From NCBI GenBank assembly GCA_032250905.1, contig JAVVEQ010000018.1:1-55284 (forward strand): DNA of 55,284 bases. Reading direction: 5' to 3'. The notes under the pieces were generated by a model. It was not told the origin of the DNA. It did not search any database and saw only the letters and a program-made list of their open reading frames with translations. Numbering within the stretch: position 1 is the stretch's first letter; each line of letters starts with the position of its first letter. Positions 23,664 through 32,790 of the stretch are shown here, piece by piece. Origin of the DNA: Desulfotignum sp032250905 (GTDB taxonomy: Bacteria; Desulfobacterota; Desulfobacteria; Desulfobacterales; Desulfobacteraceae). The translations under genes and the position numbers were made by a program.

Positions 23664-24866
23664 TTATTCCAAAATTGTCGATTCATCAATGAAGCGGATG
23701 CTGACCAGTGTGTCGGTCAACTCAATGATTTCAATACCAAATCCATCAAACGCCGAAAGCATGATACGGTTGGCGAACTGGTCGGGACCGCCTTTGTATA
23801 CCATTTCCAGAACCGCCTGGTCGGATCCGATCTCCCGGGGCTGGACATTTTCGATTTCCCGGATTTCCGCGAACCGTTTTTTCAGGGCAATGAACCGGGG
23901 CAGGAATTCATTTCCTTCGATCCTTACATCAAATGCGGTTTCTTTTCGCTGCTTCTGTGTCCAGATCTCGTCGATCTGGGCTGTAAGGTCGGCTGCCGAC
24001 AGAGCTGCAGCCTGAATAATGGCCTGGACATCACCCGGCTGGTCTTCACCGGCTCTGGCCGAAGCCTGGTGTTCACACCCAGCCACCGATTCTCCGGTAG
24101 TCACATCCAGCACATCCAGATGGATGACCGCTTCAAATATTTTTTCATCCCCCATGCGGTTGATGGATTCAGTGGCACCGGCCCGGCCTATTACGACCAG
24201 ATCGGCGTTCATTTCTTTTGCCAGATCCACGGCAGCTTCAAGGTCGTAAATGGATTGAAAACGGACACCATATGCCTGTGGGTCAGGGTATTCCATCCCC
24301 ACCCCTGTCACGTGGAACCGCTTTTGAGCCAGCAGGTCCGCCAACCGGACTGCCGTATGAGAGTGATACGGTTCCGGATTGTTGCCCCACCAGTATTTTG
24401 GCAGCAGATCCTGAGCGGTTTGCTCGGCAATGAGAAGGAGAACCCGGGGACGATCCACATCCATCTCGATGATTCCGGCTTCCTTGAGCGTCTGCTCCAG
24501 CATGCCTGAATCGACCCTGGATTCAACACCCACCAGATAACTGTTCTGGTGGGTCACTTCTCCCAGAACCCGAAACGTGATGATATAATCCTCGGCCGCA
24601 GGTAGAATCCGGGTATGGAGAAACGTCAGGTTGGCGGTAAAGACCCTGGGAGATACCACCTGCGCGAACGCCTGGGCCACTGCCTGCTGGAGAGCGGTAG
24701 AAATCGCAGCCTGTCGGGCTTTGGGGACATCCCCGTCGGAAATTGGTTGAACACCGGCAGTCAGGAACTGTATCTCAACCGTTTTCGAAACAACTGGTCC
24801 CGAAACCAGCAACAGCAGCACGACCAGAATCCCAGCCAGGACACCCGCCTGTTTTCTGATACCCAT
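23664..24866 (-). CDS. Secreted protein of unknown function, FlgT-like N-terminal region
   Basis: 400 residues with a signal peptide (AGVLAGILVVLLLLVSGPVVS). The mature N-terminus (VEIQFLTAGVQPISDGDVPKARQAAISTALQQAVAQAF) resembles the start of flagellar assembly protein T-type and related periplasmic proteins in which Ala-rich helices follow a strand. A middle segment (DAEVD-like DLAKEMNADLVVIGRAGATE) looks like the nucleotide-free alpha/beta domain seen in LpoB/FlgT proteins. The C-terminal 90 residues have ACT-like repeats (EFLPRFIALKKRFAEI, NRIMLSAFDGFGIEI). It follows the polyprenyl synthase by two bases, within the htpG-rimO operon. Probably periplasmic; role unknown. Confidence 0.6.
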   Translation of the reverse strand: MGIRKQAGVLAGILVVLLLLVSGPVVSKTVEIQFLTAGVQPISDGDVPKARQAAISTALQQAVAQAFAQVVSPRVFTANLTFLHTRILPAAEDYIITFRVLGEVTHQNSYLVGVESRVDSGMLEQTLKEAGIIEMDVDRPRVLLLIAEQTAQDLLPKYWWGNNPEPYHSHTAVRLADLLAQKRFHVTGVGMEYPDPQAYGVRFQSIYDLEAAVDLAKEMNADLVVIGRAGATESINRMGDEKIFEAVIHLDVLDVTTGESVAGCEHQASARAGEDQPGDVQAIIQAAALSAADLTAQIDEIWTQKQRKETAFDVRIEGNEFLPRFIALKKRFAEIREIENVQPREIGSDQAVLEMVYKGGPDQFANRIMLSAFDGFGIEIIELTDTLVSIRFIDESTILE

Positions 24867-24868
24867 GA

Positions 24869-25852
24869 TTACACCTTTCTGTGGACGGCATAGTTTGCGA
24901 TTAAGGTTAAAATGGTTTTTGAATCGGATGCCTCAAAACTTTCCAGTGACTGTTCCGACCTGGCCACACACTGTTGAGCCTTTTTCAGAGTATAAGAGAT
25001 CCCGCCCAGAGACTCAAGTTTTTCCTTCATCTGCCGGAATTGAACGGGATCGAACGTTGGATCGGCCAGCATCTGTGTCATCCATTCGCGGTCTTCAGGA
25101 ACCGCCCTGGCCAGGCTGTGGATCAGTGGCAGAGTCAGTTTTCCCTCCCGCATGTCCGCCCCTGGATTTTTTCCCAGCTGGTCTGCAGTGGCGGTATAAT
25201 CCAGAAGGTCATCTGCCATCTGAAAGGCCATGCCCAGATGAAACCCGAAATCGGCCAGCGCGGCCTCTTCCTCGTTTGATGCCCCGGCCAGGATCGCCCC
25301 GCACCGGCAGGCACCCTGGATCAGCACTGCGGTTTTCCGCTCGATAATTTTCAGATACTGGGCCTCGGTGAGATCGACACGGCCCTTTTTTTCGAGCTGG
25401 TCGATCTCTCCTTCAGACATCTCCCGGGTAATGTCAGCAACCACGGAAATCACCCGGGGGTTCCGGGTCCGGGCCGCAATATTCAGGGCCCGTGCCAGCA
25501 GAAAATCACCGGTGAGCACCACCTGGGCTGCCGGCCAGCGGGTTTGGGCCGCCTGCCTCCCCCGTCTCATGGCCGCGCCGTCCACCACGTCATCATGCAG
25601 CAGGGTGGCTGCATGCAAATATTCAAACATGGTGGAGAACACGACCTCGTCTTTGCCTCTGTAACCGCACATTCGGGCCGCATGAATAAACAACAGCGGC
25701 CGCAGCCGCTTGCCGCCGCTGAACAAAAGATGGGAGGCGATCTGTTTCACCAGGTCCAGGTGGGGGGCCAGATGGTCTTCCAGGGCCTGTTCCACCTGAA
25801 TCAAATCCGGCGTGACCCGCTCGATGATCTGTGTTTTTAGATCCTTATTCAT
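24869..25852 (-). CDS. ispB: Polyprenyl diphosphate synthase (octaprenyl/solanesyl type)
   Basis: 327 residues. Both Asp-rich motifs of trans-prenyltransferases are present: first DDVVDGAAMRRG (with LLHDD before it) and second DDLLDYTATADQLGKNPG, along with GGKRLRPLL and the KIIERKTAVLIQGACR segment. It should elongate farnesyl diphosphate to the long side chain of menaquinone. Small residues before the first motif (FEYLHAATLLHD) suggest long-chain product. The start overlaps the rimO stop by ATGA. The gene symbol is by family analogy; product chain length is not determined. Confidence 0.85.
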   Translation of the reverse strand: MNKDLKTQIIERVTPDLIQVEQALEDHLAPHLDLVKQIASHLLFSGGKRLRPLLFIHAARMCGYRGKDEVVFSTMFEYLHAATLLHDDVVDGAAMRRGRQAAQTRWPAAQVVLTGDFLLARALNIAARTRNPRVISVVADITREMSEGEIDQLEKKGRVDLTEAQYLKIIERKTAVLIQGACRCGAILAGASNEEEAALADFGFHLGMAFQMADDLLDYTATADQLGKNPGADMREGKLTLPLIHSLARAVPEDREWMTQMLADPTFDPVQFRQMKEKLESLGGISYTLKKAQQCVARSEQSLESFEASDSKTILTLIANYAVHRKV

Positions 25853-27183
25853 GCCTTATTCCCGGCGATGTCATATTCATATCCGTCGGTTATCTTTACC
25901 TGAACCATGGACCCGATGGCAAGCCCTTCCGAATAAATAAAAGTGACCCCGTCCACCTCCGGGGCCTGGAACATGGTCCGGCCGATGTACAGGCCCGGCT
26001 CCGGATTCTCTTCCACCAATACGCCATACGTTTTTCCCACATGTTCCTGGTTGATCTGTTCCGAGATCTCTGCCTGGGCCGCCATCAGGGTGTCATGGCG
26101 AACCTGTGCCACCTCGTTTGGCACATGATTTGTCAAGGCATGAGAAGGCAGGTCATCGGCATCAGAATAGATGAACACGCCCAGATGATCAAACCGGATC
26201 TCTTGAATAAAATTCAGCAGGGTGTCAAACATCTTACCTGTTTCGCCGGGAAATCCGGTAATCACCGTAGTGCGCAGCGCCGCATCCGGGTCTGTCTCCC
26301 GGATCATATCAAACAGGTCCTTGAGACGGGCTCTGGAATAGGGCCGCCCCATTCGCTGCAGCATCGTGGGGTCTGCATGCTGGATGGGCACGTCATAATA
26401 GGCGCAGATATTGTCATGGGCCTTGACGGTCTGAACCATCTGCCGGGTCAATGATTCCGGATGGGTATACAGCATTCGAATCCACGCGTCCGGGTTCACA
26501 GCGGAAATGTTTTGAGACAGGGTCTCCAGCACATCGGCAAACCCGGTGCCCTCCGGCAGATCCCGACCGTAATCCGTGGTGTTTTCCGCAGTGAGAATGA
26601 TCTCTTTCACCCCTTTTTTCACCAGGATCAGGGCTTCGGCACAGATATCATCCATCGGCCGGGACCGCTGCCGGCCCCGCAGGGTGGGTATGATACAGTA
26701 GGTGCAGTGCCGGTTGCAGCCTTCAGACACCTTGACAAAGGCATAAGGGTCGCCGGACAGGGCCCGGTCCACAGACAGGTCGGCAAACCCCCTCGTGTCG
26801 GGATCCGGAAAGAGGATCACGGGAGACACGCCCCGGTCTTCCACCACCTCCACAATCTGTTCGCACGCCCCGGTTCCCAGAAACACATCCACTTCAGGCA
26901 GGCTCCGGGTCAGATCCGGGTCATCTTTGTACCGCTGGGCCAGGCAGCCGGTCACGACCAGACGACGACACGCGCCCTTTGCTTTACATGAGGCCATCTC
27001 CAGGATGGTGTCCACGGCCTCGTCCGCCGCCGACGAAATAAAGCTGCACGTGTTCACCACAATGACCTGTGCCCGGGCCGGGTCATTGGTTTGGGTGTGC
27101 CCGGCTGCCAGGAGTTTTCCCAGCATGATTTCACTGTCCACCTGATTCCGGGAACACCCCAGGGTTTCAAAATAAACGATCAT
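25849..27183 (-). CDS. rimO: Ribosomal protein S12 methylthiotransferase
   Basis: 444 residues. N-terminal UPF0004 domain with three cluster-binding Cys (ETLGCSRNQVDSE, VVNTCSFISSA, VVTGCLAQRY), then the radical SAM motif KVSEGCNRHCTYCIIP and the RimO-typical LRGRQRSRPMDDI, ending in a TRAM domain (YEYDIAG). This enzyme adds a methylthio group to an Asp of ribosomal protein S12 using two Fe-S clusters. The start overlaps htpG by ATGA. One interesting detail is TAENTTDYG where many RimO proteins have a Gln in the equivalent place (GQDTxxYG). Confidence 0.92.
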   Translation of the reverse strand: MIVYFETLGCSRNQVDSEIMLGKLLAAGHTQTNDPARAQVIVVNTCSFISSAADEAVDTILEMASCKAKGACRRLVVTGCLAQRYKDDPDLTRSLPEVDVFLGTGACEQIVEVVEDRGVSPVILFPDPDTRGFADLSVDRALSGDPYAFVKVSEGCNRHCTYCIIPTLRGRQRSRPMDDICAEALILVKKGVKEIILTAENTTDYGRDLPEGTGFADVLETLSQNISAVNPDAWIRMLYTHPESLTRQMVQTVKAHDNICAYYDVPIQHADPTMLQRMGRPYSRARLKDLFDMIRETDPDAALRTTVITGFPGETGKMFDTLLNFIQEIRFDHLGVFIYSDADDLPSHALTNHVPNEVAQVRHDTLMAAQAEISEQINQEHVGKTYGVLVEENPEPGLYIGRTMFQAPEVDGVTFIYSEGLAIGSMVQVKITDGYEYDIAGNKA

Positions 27184-29102
27184 ATGGCCTTGGCCATCAG
27201 ATCCCCCATCAGTTTGGAGAACCGGGACGGATTGTCCAGCTTGCCGCCTTCGCTGACCACAGCGATGTCAAACAGCAGGTCCGCGTAATCGGTGAGCACC
27301 GGGTTGGTGGTGTCGGTCTCGAAGATCTGTTTGATCTTTTCCATGACCGGGTGGTTGACATTCACCTCCATGACCCGTTTCTGTTCCGGGGTTTTCTGGC
27401 CCGATGCCTTGAGGATCTTTTCCATGTAGGCGCTCATGCCCCAGTCATCCCCGGACAGGCAGGAGACCGAATCTTTCAGGCGGTTGGACACCACCACATC
27501 CTTGACCCTGGACTCCAGCTTGCCCTTGAGAAACGACAACAGTGCCGAGTACTCATTTTTCTTTTCATCATCCACCTTTTCCAGGTCCAGGTCCCCTTTT
27601 TCCGCGCTCTTGAGTTTCTTTTCCCTGTATTCGGTCAACGACTGGGTCACCCATTCATCAATGGGATCCACCATGAGCAGTACTTCGTAATCTTTGGACT
27701 TCAAAGACTCCAGCAACGGTGAATTCATCAGGGAGCTCAGGTTTTCTCCGGTGAGATAATAGATCTCTTTCTGATCTTCCTTCATATTTTCGACATACTG
27801 GTCCAGGGTGACATATTTGCCGTCGGATTTGGTGGTTTTGTACCGCAGCAGGGCCGCAATCCGCTCCTTGTTGGCAAAATCCGTTGGAATGCCGGCCTTC
27901 AGTGCCTGGCCGAATTCGTTGTAGAACTCCTCGTATTTTTCCGCATCCATCTCCTCCAGGGTCGAAAAGATCCGCTTGACCAGATTTTTGCGGATGTTAC
28001 GCACCAACCGGTCTTCCTGGAGGATCTCCCGGCTCACGTTCAGATTCAGGTCCGGGGCATCCACCACTCCCTGGACAAATCCCAGGTAGTCGGGCAGCAG
28101 CTCCTTGCAGTCATCCATGATAAACACGCGTTTGCAATACAGCTGCATCCCGTGCTTGCGCTCGGGCCGGAACAAGTCGAACGGGGCCTTGGACGGGATG
28201 TACATGAGCACATCATATTCGGTGACCCCTTCGAACCGGTTGTGGATCACTGCCATGGGATTGTCCCAGTTGTGGCTGATATGCTTGTAGAATTCCTCAT
28301 GCTCCGCTTCGGTGACCTCTTCTTTGGGTTTGGCCCAGATCGCTTTCATGGAGTTGAGGGTCTCATCTTTTTTCACCTTTCGGAAGGTGTCGCCGATGGG
28401 TTTGCCGTCCTTGTCCTTGATGATTTCGTTTTCCGGGATGGGCTCGCTCTTTTCCATCTCCATGATCACCGGATAGGTCACAAAATCGGAATGTTTTTTC
28501 ACAATGTGCTGGATGGTGTACTCATCGGTGAAATCCTGATCGTCTTCTTCAGGTTCTTTCAGATACAGGGTGATGGTGGTGCCCCGTTCTTTTTTGTCAA
28601 TCTCTTCGATGGTATACGTGCCCTGGCCGTCCGATTCCCACCGGACCCCTTTTTTTGCCCCCGCAGCCCGGGTTTCCAGACAGATTCTATCGGCCACGAT
28701 AAAGGCGGAATAAAATCCCACGCCGAACTGACCGATCAGCTCAGGGGTCAGGGCGGCCTCCTGTTTGGACTTTTCCAGGACTTCCATGAACGCGGCCGTA
28801 CCGGATTTGGCAATGGTACCGATGTTCTCGTTGACCTCGTCAAAGGTCATGCCGATGCCGTTGTCAGTGATGGTAAAGGTCTTTTTCTCCGGGTCTACCG
28901 CCAGGCGGATGTAGTAATCACTGTCGTCGCTGAACAGGTCCGGTTCGGTCTGCTCTTTGAACCGGGCCCTGTCAATGGCATCAGAGGCATTGGATATGAG
29001 CTCCCTGACAAAAATCTCCTTGTTGGAATACAAGGAATTGATAATCAGTCGCAGCAGCTGCTGCACTTCTGTTTTAAACTGGTGTGTTGTCTTCTCTCCC
29101 AT
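27180..29102 (-). CDS. htpG: Chaperone protein HtpG (bacterial Hsp90)
   Basis: 640 residues from the ATG at 29102, which follows AGGAG; a longer in-frame extension lacks family sequence. The GHKL ATPase motifs are complete: ELISNASDAIDRARF, DNGIGMTFDEV, IGTIAKSGTAAF, QFGVGFYSAFIVAD. The middle domain carries LNVSREILQEDRLVRNIRKNL with the catalytic Arg region, and the C-terminal dimerisation domain ends normally. It is the first gene of a minus-strand cluster with rimO, the prenyl synthase and the secreted protein. A candidate TTGACA with an AT-rich -10 region lies at about 29158-29188. Confidence 0.95.
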   Translation of the reverse strand: MGEKTTHQFKTEVQQLLRLIINSLYSNKEIFVRELISNASDAIDRARFKEQTEPDLFSDDSDYYIRLAVDPEKKTFTITDNGIGMTFDEVNENIGTIAKSGTAAFMEVLEKSKQEAALTPELIGQFGVGFYSAFIVADRICLETRAAGAKKGVRWESDGQGTYTIEEIDKKERGTTITLYLKEPEEDDQDFTDEYTIQHIVKKHSDFVTYPVIMEMEKSEPIPENEIIKDKDGKPIGDTFRKVKKDETLNSMKAIWAKPKEEVTEAEHEEFYKHISHNWDNPMAVIHNRFEGVTEYDVLMYIPSKAPFDLFRPERKHGMQLYCKRVFIMDDCKELLPDYLGFVQGVVDAPDLNLNVSREILQEDRLVRNIRKNLVKRIFSTLEEMDAEKYEEFYNEFGQALKAGIPTDFANKERIAALLRYKTTKSDGKYVTLDQYVENMKEDQKEIYYLTGENLSSLMNSPLLESLKSKDYEVLLMVDPIDEWVTQSLTEYREKKLKSAEKGDLDLEKVDDEKKNEYSALLSFLKGKLESRVKDVVVSNRLKDSVSCLSGDDWGMSAYMEKILKASGQKTPEQKRVMEVNVNHPVMEKIKQIFETDTTNPVLTDYADLLFDIAVVSEGGKLDNPSRFSKLMGDLMAKAI

Positions 29103-29157
29103 GGTTACTCCTGTGTCAATGTCAATTGTGTTGATATTCCCTTTCAAATAATTTTTT

Positions 29158-29188
29158 ATAATAATTGTGGCAAAAACCGGATTGTCAA
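29158..29188 (-). promoter_or_regulatory. Candidate promoter of htpG
   Basis: A perfect TTGACA (29188-29183, minus strand) is followed by the AT-rich stretch ATTATTATAA, which offers hexamers such as TATTAT at 19-base or ATTATT at 17-base spacing. No CIRCE repeat or clear sigma-32 box was found in the 29103-29293 region. Weak prediction. Confidence 0.35.
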
Positions 29189-29293
29189 GAGAAGGAGGTG
29201 ACCCCTTTTGCCTGAAAACCGGCTTGCCATTCACGTCCAAAGATATTACATTGCCCGGGATATCTTTACTCACAGCGTGCAAGGAGTATTCCC

Positions 29294-29767
29294 ATGGAAC
29301 AAAAAGCATTTCAGGACTATTATTCCGAAGAATTCAGCCATTGTTACGGCTGCGGCCGGCTGAACGAACATGGCCACCAGATTAAAAGCTTTTGGGACGG
29401 AGATGAAAGCGTCGCTGTTTTCGAACCCCGGCCCTATCACATTGCCATACCCGGATTTGTCTACGGCGGACTGATCGCCTCTCTGGTGGACTGCCACGGC
29501 ACCGGTACCGCCGCGGCTGCCACTTACCGGGAACAGGGCAGGGCCATGGACACCGAACCGCCCCTGCGGTTTGTCACCGGATCGCTGCACGTGGATTTCC
29601 TGGCCCCGACCCCCCTGGGTGTGCCACTGGAACTGCGGGGCAGTGTATCGGAAATCAGCCCAAAAAAAGTGATGGTGGATATCCGGGTCCTGGCACAGGG
29701 CCGCTGCTGCGCCAAAGGCCGGGTCATTGCCGTGAAAATGCCGGACACCATGATGGCAAAGAAATAA
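29294..29767 (+). CDS. PaaI-like hotdog-fold thioesterase
   Basis: 157 residues. The hotdog pattern is visible in the helix HIAIPGFVYGGLIASLVDCHG, with the Asp/His region of the active site at VDCHGTGTAAA, followed by strands (LHVDFLAPTPLGVPLELRG, KVMVDIRVLAQGRCCAKGRVIAV). N-terminal Cys pairs (HCYGCGRLNEHG) match the YGCG motif of one bacterial subfamily. It should hydrolyse small or aromatic acyl-CoA thioesters. Divergent from htpG, followed 42 bases later by the GGDEF gene. Confidence 0.75.
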   Translation: MEQKAFQDYYSEEFSHCYGCGRLNEHGHQIKSFWDGDESVAVFEPRPYHIAIPGFVYGGLIASLVDCHGTGTAAAATYREQGRAMDTEPPLRFVTGSLHVDFLAPTPLGVPLELRGSVSEISPKKVMVDIRVLAQGRCCAKGRVIAVKMPDTMMAKK

Positions 29768-29809
29768 AAGCTGTTTCCTTTCATAAATCGACGGAGTACA
29801 AGCAATATC

Positions 29810-32734
29810 ATGCCGGGTCTCAGCAAATATATTCTGTTCCTGTGCCTGTGCCTTTTTTGTGTCCAGATCTGTCTGTCTTCTGACACACAGGCGGCGGATA
29901 CGCTTACCATCGCACTGACTGAACAGGAAGCCGCCTTTATCAAGGAACATCCAGTGATCCGGGTGAGCAGTGAGATGGACTGGCCTCCGTTCGATTTTGC
30001 CGTTGGAGACCAGCCCTTTGGCCTGAGTATCGATGTGATGACCCTGCTGGCCGCCCGGCTGGGCCTTACATTCGAATACATTAATGGATACCGGTGGAAC
30101 GAGCTGATTAACCTGTTCCGGGAAAATCAGCTGGACCTGCTTCAATCCGCCTATAAATCCCCCAGGCGTGAGGAGTTTGGCCGGTTCACCCGCCCTTTTT
30201 ACAAAGACAAAACCGTGTTCGTGGTACCGTCCTATTCACCGGGCATATCCGATATCACCGATCTGAACGGAAAAATTATTGCCATTCCCAAGGGTTGGGG
30301 CCAGGAAGCCTATATATCTGACCGATATCCAGATATCCAAATCTTGACGGTCAACAACATTGAAGACGCGTTTCATGCGGTCATGAACCACAAAGCAGAT
30401 GCCGCCGTTGAGCTGTCTGCCGTGGCCAGATATCTGATCAAGAAAAATTATCTCACCGGCCTGAAAATCTCGGGATGGTTCAATGAATATGACAACAATG
30501 ACCAGAAAGCCCTGCATATCATGGTCAGAAAAGACTGGCCTGTTTTGCACCAGATGCTGGAAAAAGCCTTGCTGACCATCACGCCCGGCGATATTGCGGC
30601 CCTGGAATACAAATGGCTGGGAGAAATCCGGCCCCGGATCAACAAGGCCCTGAACCTGACCCCGGAGGAAAAGGCGTTTCTCGATACCCATCCAAAAATC
30701 CGTGTGGCCAACGAGATGGACTGGCCGCCCTTTGATTTCATACAGAACGGTGAGCCGGCCGGGTTTGCCATTGATTATATCCGGCTGCTGGCGGAGATCG
30801 TCGGGCTCGATCTTGAGTTTATCAACGGCTACACCTGGTCCCAGCTGCTGGAAAAGGGTCGCAGAAAAGAGATCGACCTGTTTCCGGGATTGTGGAAAAG
30901 TCCTGACAGGGAAGAATTTCTGAGTTATACCCGCCCCTACATCCAGTTGAGCAAGGTGCTGGTCACTCCAAAGGACGCCCTCCCGGTCAATTCCCTTGCG
31001 GACATGACGCATCAAAAAATTGCCCTGCCAGCCGGCTACACCCTCACCGAAATGGTTATGGCCCGGTATCCGGACCTGGACTATGTCATGGTCAAAAACC
31101 CTGCCGAAGGCCTTACGCTGGTGTCTCTGGGGCGGGCAGACGGCTTTGTCGGTTCCCTGGGCATTGTCAACCATATCATCAAACAGCAGTTCATCAACAA
31201 TGTGCGGGTGGTCGCGGAAATCGAACTCGGCGAGGACCTGCCGCTTTACATGGCCGTCAGAAAGGACTGGAAACCCCTGGCTGCCATCTTTGACAAGGCC
31301 ATGAACCAGGTGGACCCGCTTCAGTATGATGCCATTGTCAAAAAATGGATCGGCACCATGAACCCGGCCGGTGAACTGACCACCCTCACCCGGGAGGAAA
31401 AAGCCTATCTGGGCACTAAAAAGAAGATTTCCCTCTGTGTGCGAACCGATGCCCCGCCATTTGAATCCCTGGACAGCGCTGGTGAATACCGTGGCATTGT
31501 GGCGGATTTCTATGAGGTGCTGAGCCGGAAAATCGGGGTACCCATTCAGGTTATCGGCAATGGTTCCAAAGTCGGCGGATGTGACATGATTTCAGTGATG
31601 ACAGACAATGATCCGGATCTATCGGTCATGCAGCCCGGCTCTGTCTATGCCAGCTACCCTCTGGTCATTGCCACGGACCGCAATGCCCTGTATATCAACA
31701 GCCTGGACGCTGTCGGTAAAAAACCCATTGCCATGAACACTCGGGCCCCGTTCTACCCGGACATTCAGACCCGCTATCCGGATGTAAATTTCATCCCGGT
31801 GGACTCCGTTGCGCAAGGGCTGGAACAGGTCCGGAAAGAAGTGGTGTTCGGCCTGGTGGACATGGCCCCGGTCATCGGCCATTACATTCAGGAAAACAGA
31901 CTGTTCGATCTGAAAATCTCAGGAGAACTGCCTTACCAGGTCCGGCTTCAGGCAGGCATTCGGGCGGATGATCCAGTGTTGTTTCAGGTTGTTGAAAAAG
32001 CGATCCATTCCCTGACTCCGGAAGAAAAAAAACAGATCTTTCAGAACTGGATGACCGTCAATTATGAGAAGGGTTTCGATTATATCCTGTTATGGCGCAT
32101 ACTGACGGTCCTGGTTATCATCGGATTTTTTGCCGCCTACCGCCATATCTCCGTCACCCGCTACAATATCAAGCTGGGCCGTCTAAACAGGGAGTTGGTC
32201 CAGGCCAACAAAAAACTGGAAGCCATGTCCTATCTTGACGGGCTTACCGGCATCCCCAACCGGAGGAAATTTGATGAAGTCCTTGAGGATGAGTGGAAGC
32301 GGTGTGAACGGAATCAATTGACCCTGACCCTGCTGATGATTGATATTGACTATTTCAAACCTTTCAACGACAGATATGGTCACCTGGAAGGTGATGATTG
32401 CCTGAAAAAAGTAGCGCAAACCCTTCAATCCTTGTTGCGCCGACCCGGTGATTTTGTGGCCCGTTACGGTGGCGAAGAGTTCAGCATCCTTCTGCCCGGC
32501 ACCGACCCGGCCGGCTCCGAAAACCTGGCCCGAAAAATACTGGACACCGTGCTGGCCCTTAAAATCCCCAACCAGGATTCAGATGTGTCTGACTGCCTCA
32601 CCGTGAGTCTCGGCGGCATCAGCACTGTTCCCACACGGGCATTGCCCGCCAACTGGTTCATCAAAAAGGCCGACCATCTGCTCTACCAGGCCAAGGAAAA
32701 CGGCCGGAACCGTTACCGGCTGGAGGTGTTGTAA
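29810..32734 (+). CDS. Diguanylate cyclase with three tandem periplasmic amino-acid-binding-type sensor domains
   Basis: 974 residues. A signal peptide (ILFLCLCLFCVQICLSS) is followed by three SBP_bac_3 domains, roughly 40-270, 285-515 and 530-755. Domains one and two are close repeats (VSSEMDWPPFDF versus VANEMDWPPFDF; EYINGYRW versus EFINGYTW); the third is more diverged (CVRTDAPPFESLD). One membrane helix (LLWRILTVLVIIGFFAAY) leads to a GGDEF domain: DGLTGIPNRRKFDE, IDIDYFKPFNDRYGH and active-site GGEEF. The RxxD inhibitory site (RPGD) lies five residues before it, so activity and product feedback should be intact. It should make cyclic di-GMP in response to several small periplasmic ligands. 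Confidence 0.9.
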   Translation: MPGLSKYILFLCLCLFCVQICLSSDTQAADTLTIALTEQEAAFIKEHPVIRVSSEMDWPPFDFAVGDQPFGLSIDVMTLLAARLGLTFEYINGYRWNELINLFRENQLDLLQSAYKSPRREEFGRFTRPFYKDKTVFVVPSYSPGISDITDLNGKIIAIPKGWGQEAYISDRYPDIQILTVNNIEDAFHAVMNHKADAAVELSAVARYLIKKNYLTGLKISGWFNEYDNNDQKALHIMVRKDWPVLHQMLEKALLTITPGDIAALEYKWLGEIRPRINKALNLTPEEKAFLDTHPKIRVANEMDWPPFDFIQNGEPAGFAIDYIRLLAEIVGLDLEFINGYTWSQLLEKGRRKEIDLFPGLWKSPDREEFLSYTRPYIQLSKVLVTPKDALPVNSLADMTHQKIALPAGYTLTEMVMARYPDLDYVMVKNPAEGLTLVSLGRADGFVGSLGIVNHIIKQQFINNVRVVAEIELGEDLPLYMAVRKDWKPLAAIFDKAMNQVDPLQYDAIVKKWIGTMNPAGELTTLTREEKAYLGTKKKISLCVRTDAPPFESLDSAGEYRGIVADFYEVLSRKIGVPIQVIGNGSKVGGCDMISVMTDNDPDLSVMQPGSVYASYPLVIATDRNALYINSLDAVGKKPIAMNTRAPFYPDIQTRYPDVNFIPVDSVAQGLEQVRKEVVFGLVDMAPVIGHYIQENRLFDLKISGELPYQVRLQAGIRADDPVLFQVVEKAIHSLTPEEKKQIFQNWMTVNYEKGFDYILLWRILTVLVIIGFFAAYRHISVTRYNIKLGRLNRELVQANKKLEAMSYLDGLTGIPNRRKFDEVLEDEWKRCERNQLTLTLLMIDIDYFKPFNDRYGHLEGDDCLKKVAQTLQSLLRRPGDFVARYGGEEFSILLPGTDPAGSENLARKILDTVLALKIPNQDSDVSDCLTVSLGGISTVPTRALPANWFIKKADHLLYQAKENGRNRYRLEVL

Positions 32735-32790
32735 ATCATCGGGCGCAATGATGTAACCTGAGACTCGAAGCCCTGGAAAAAGGTGGGTTC

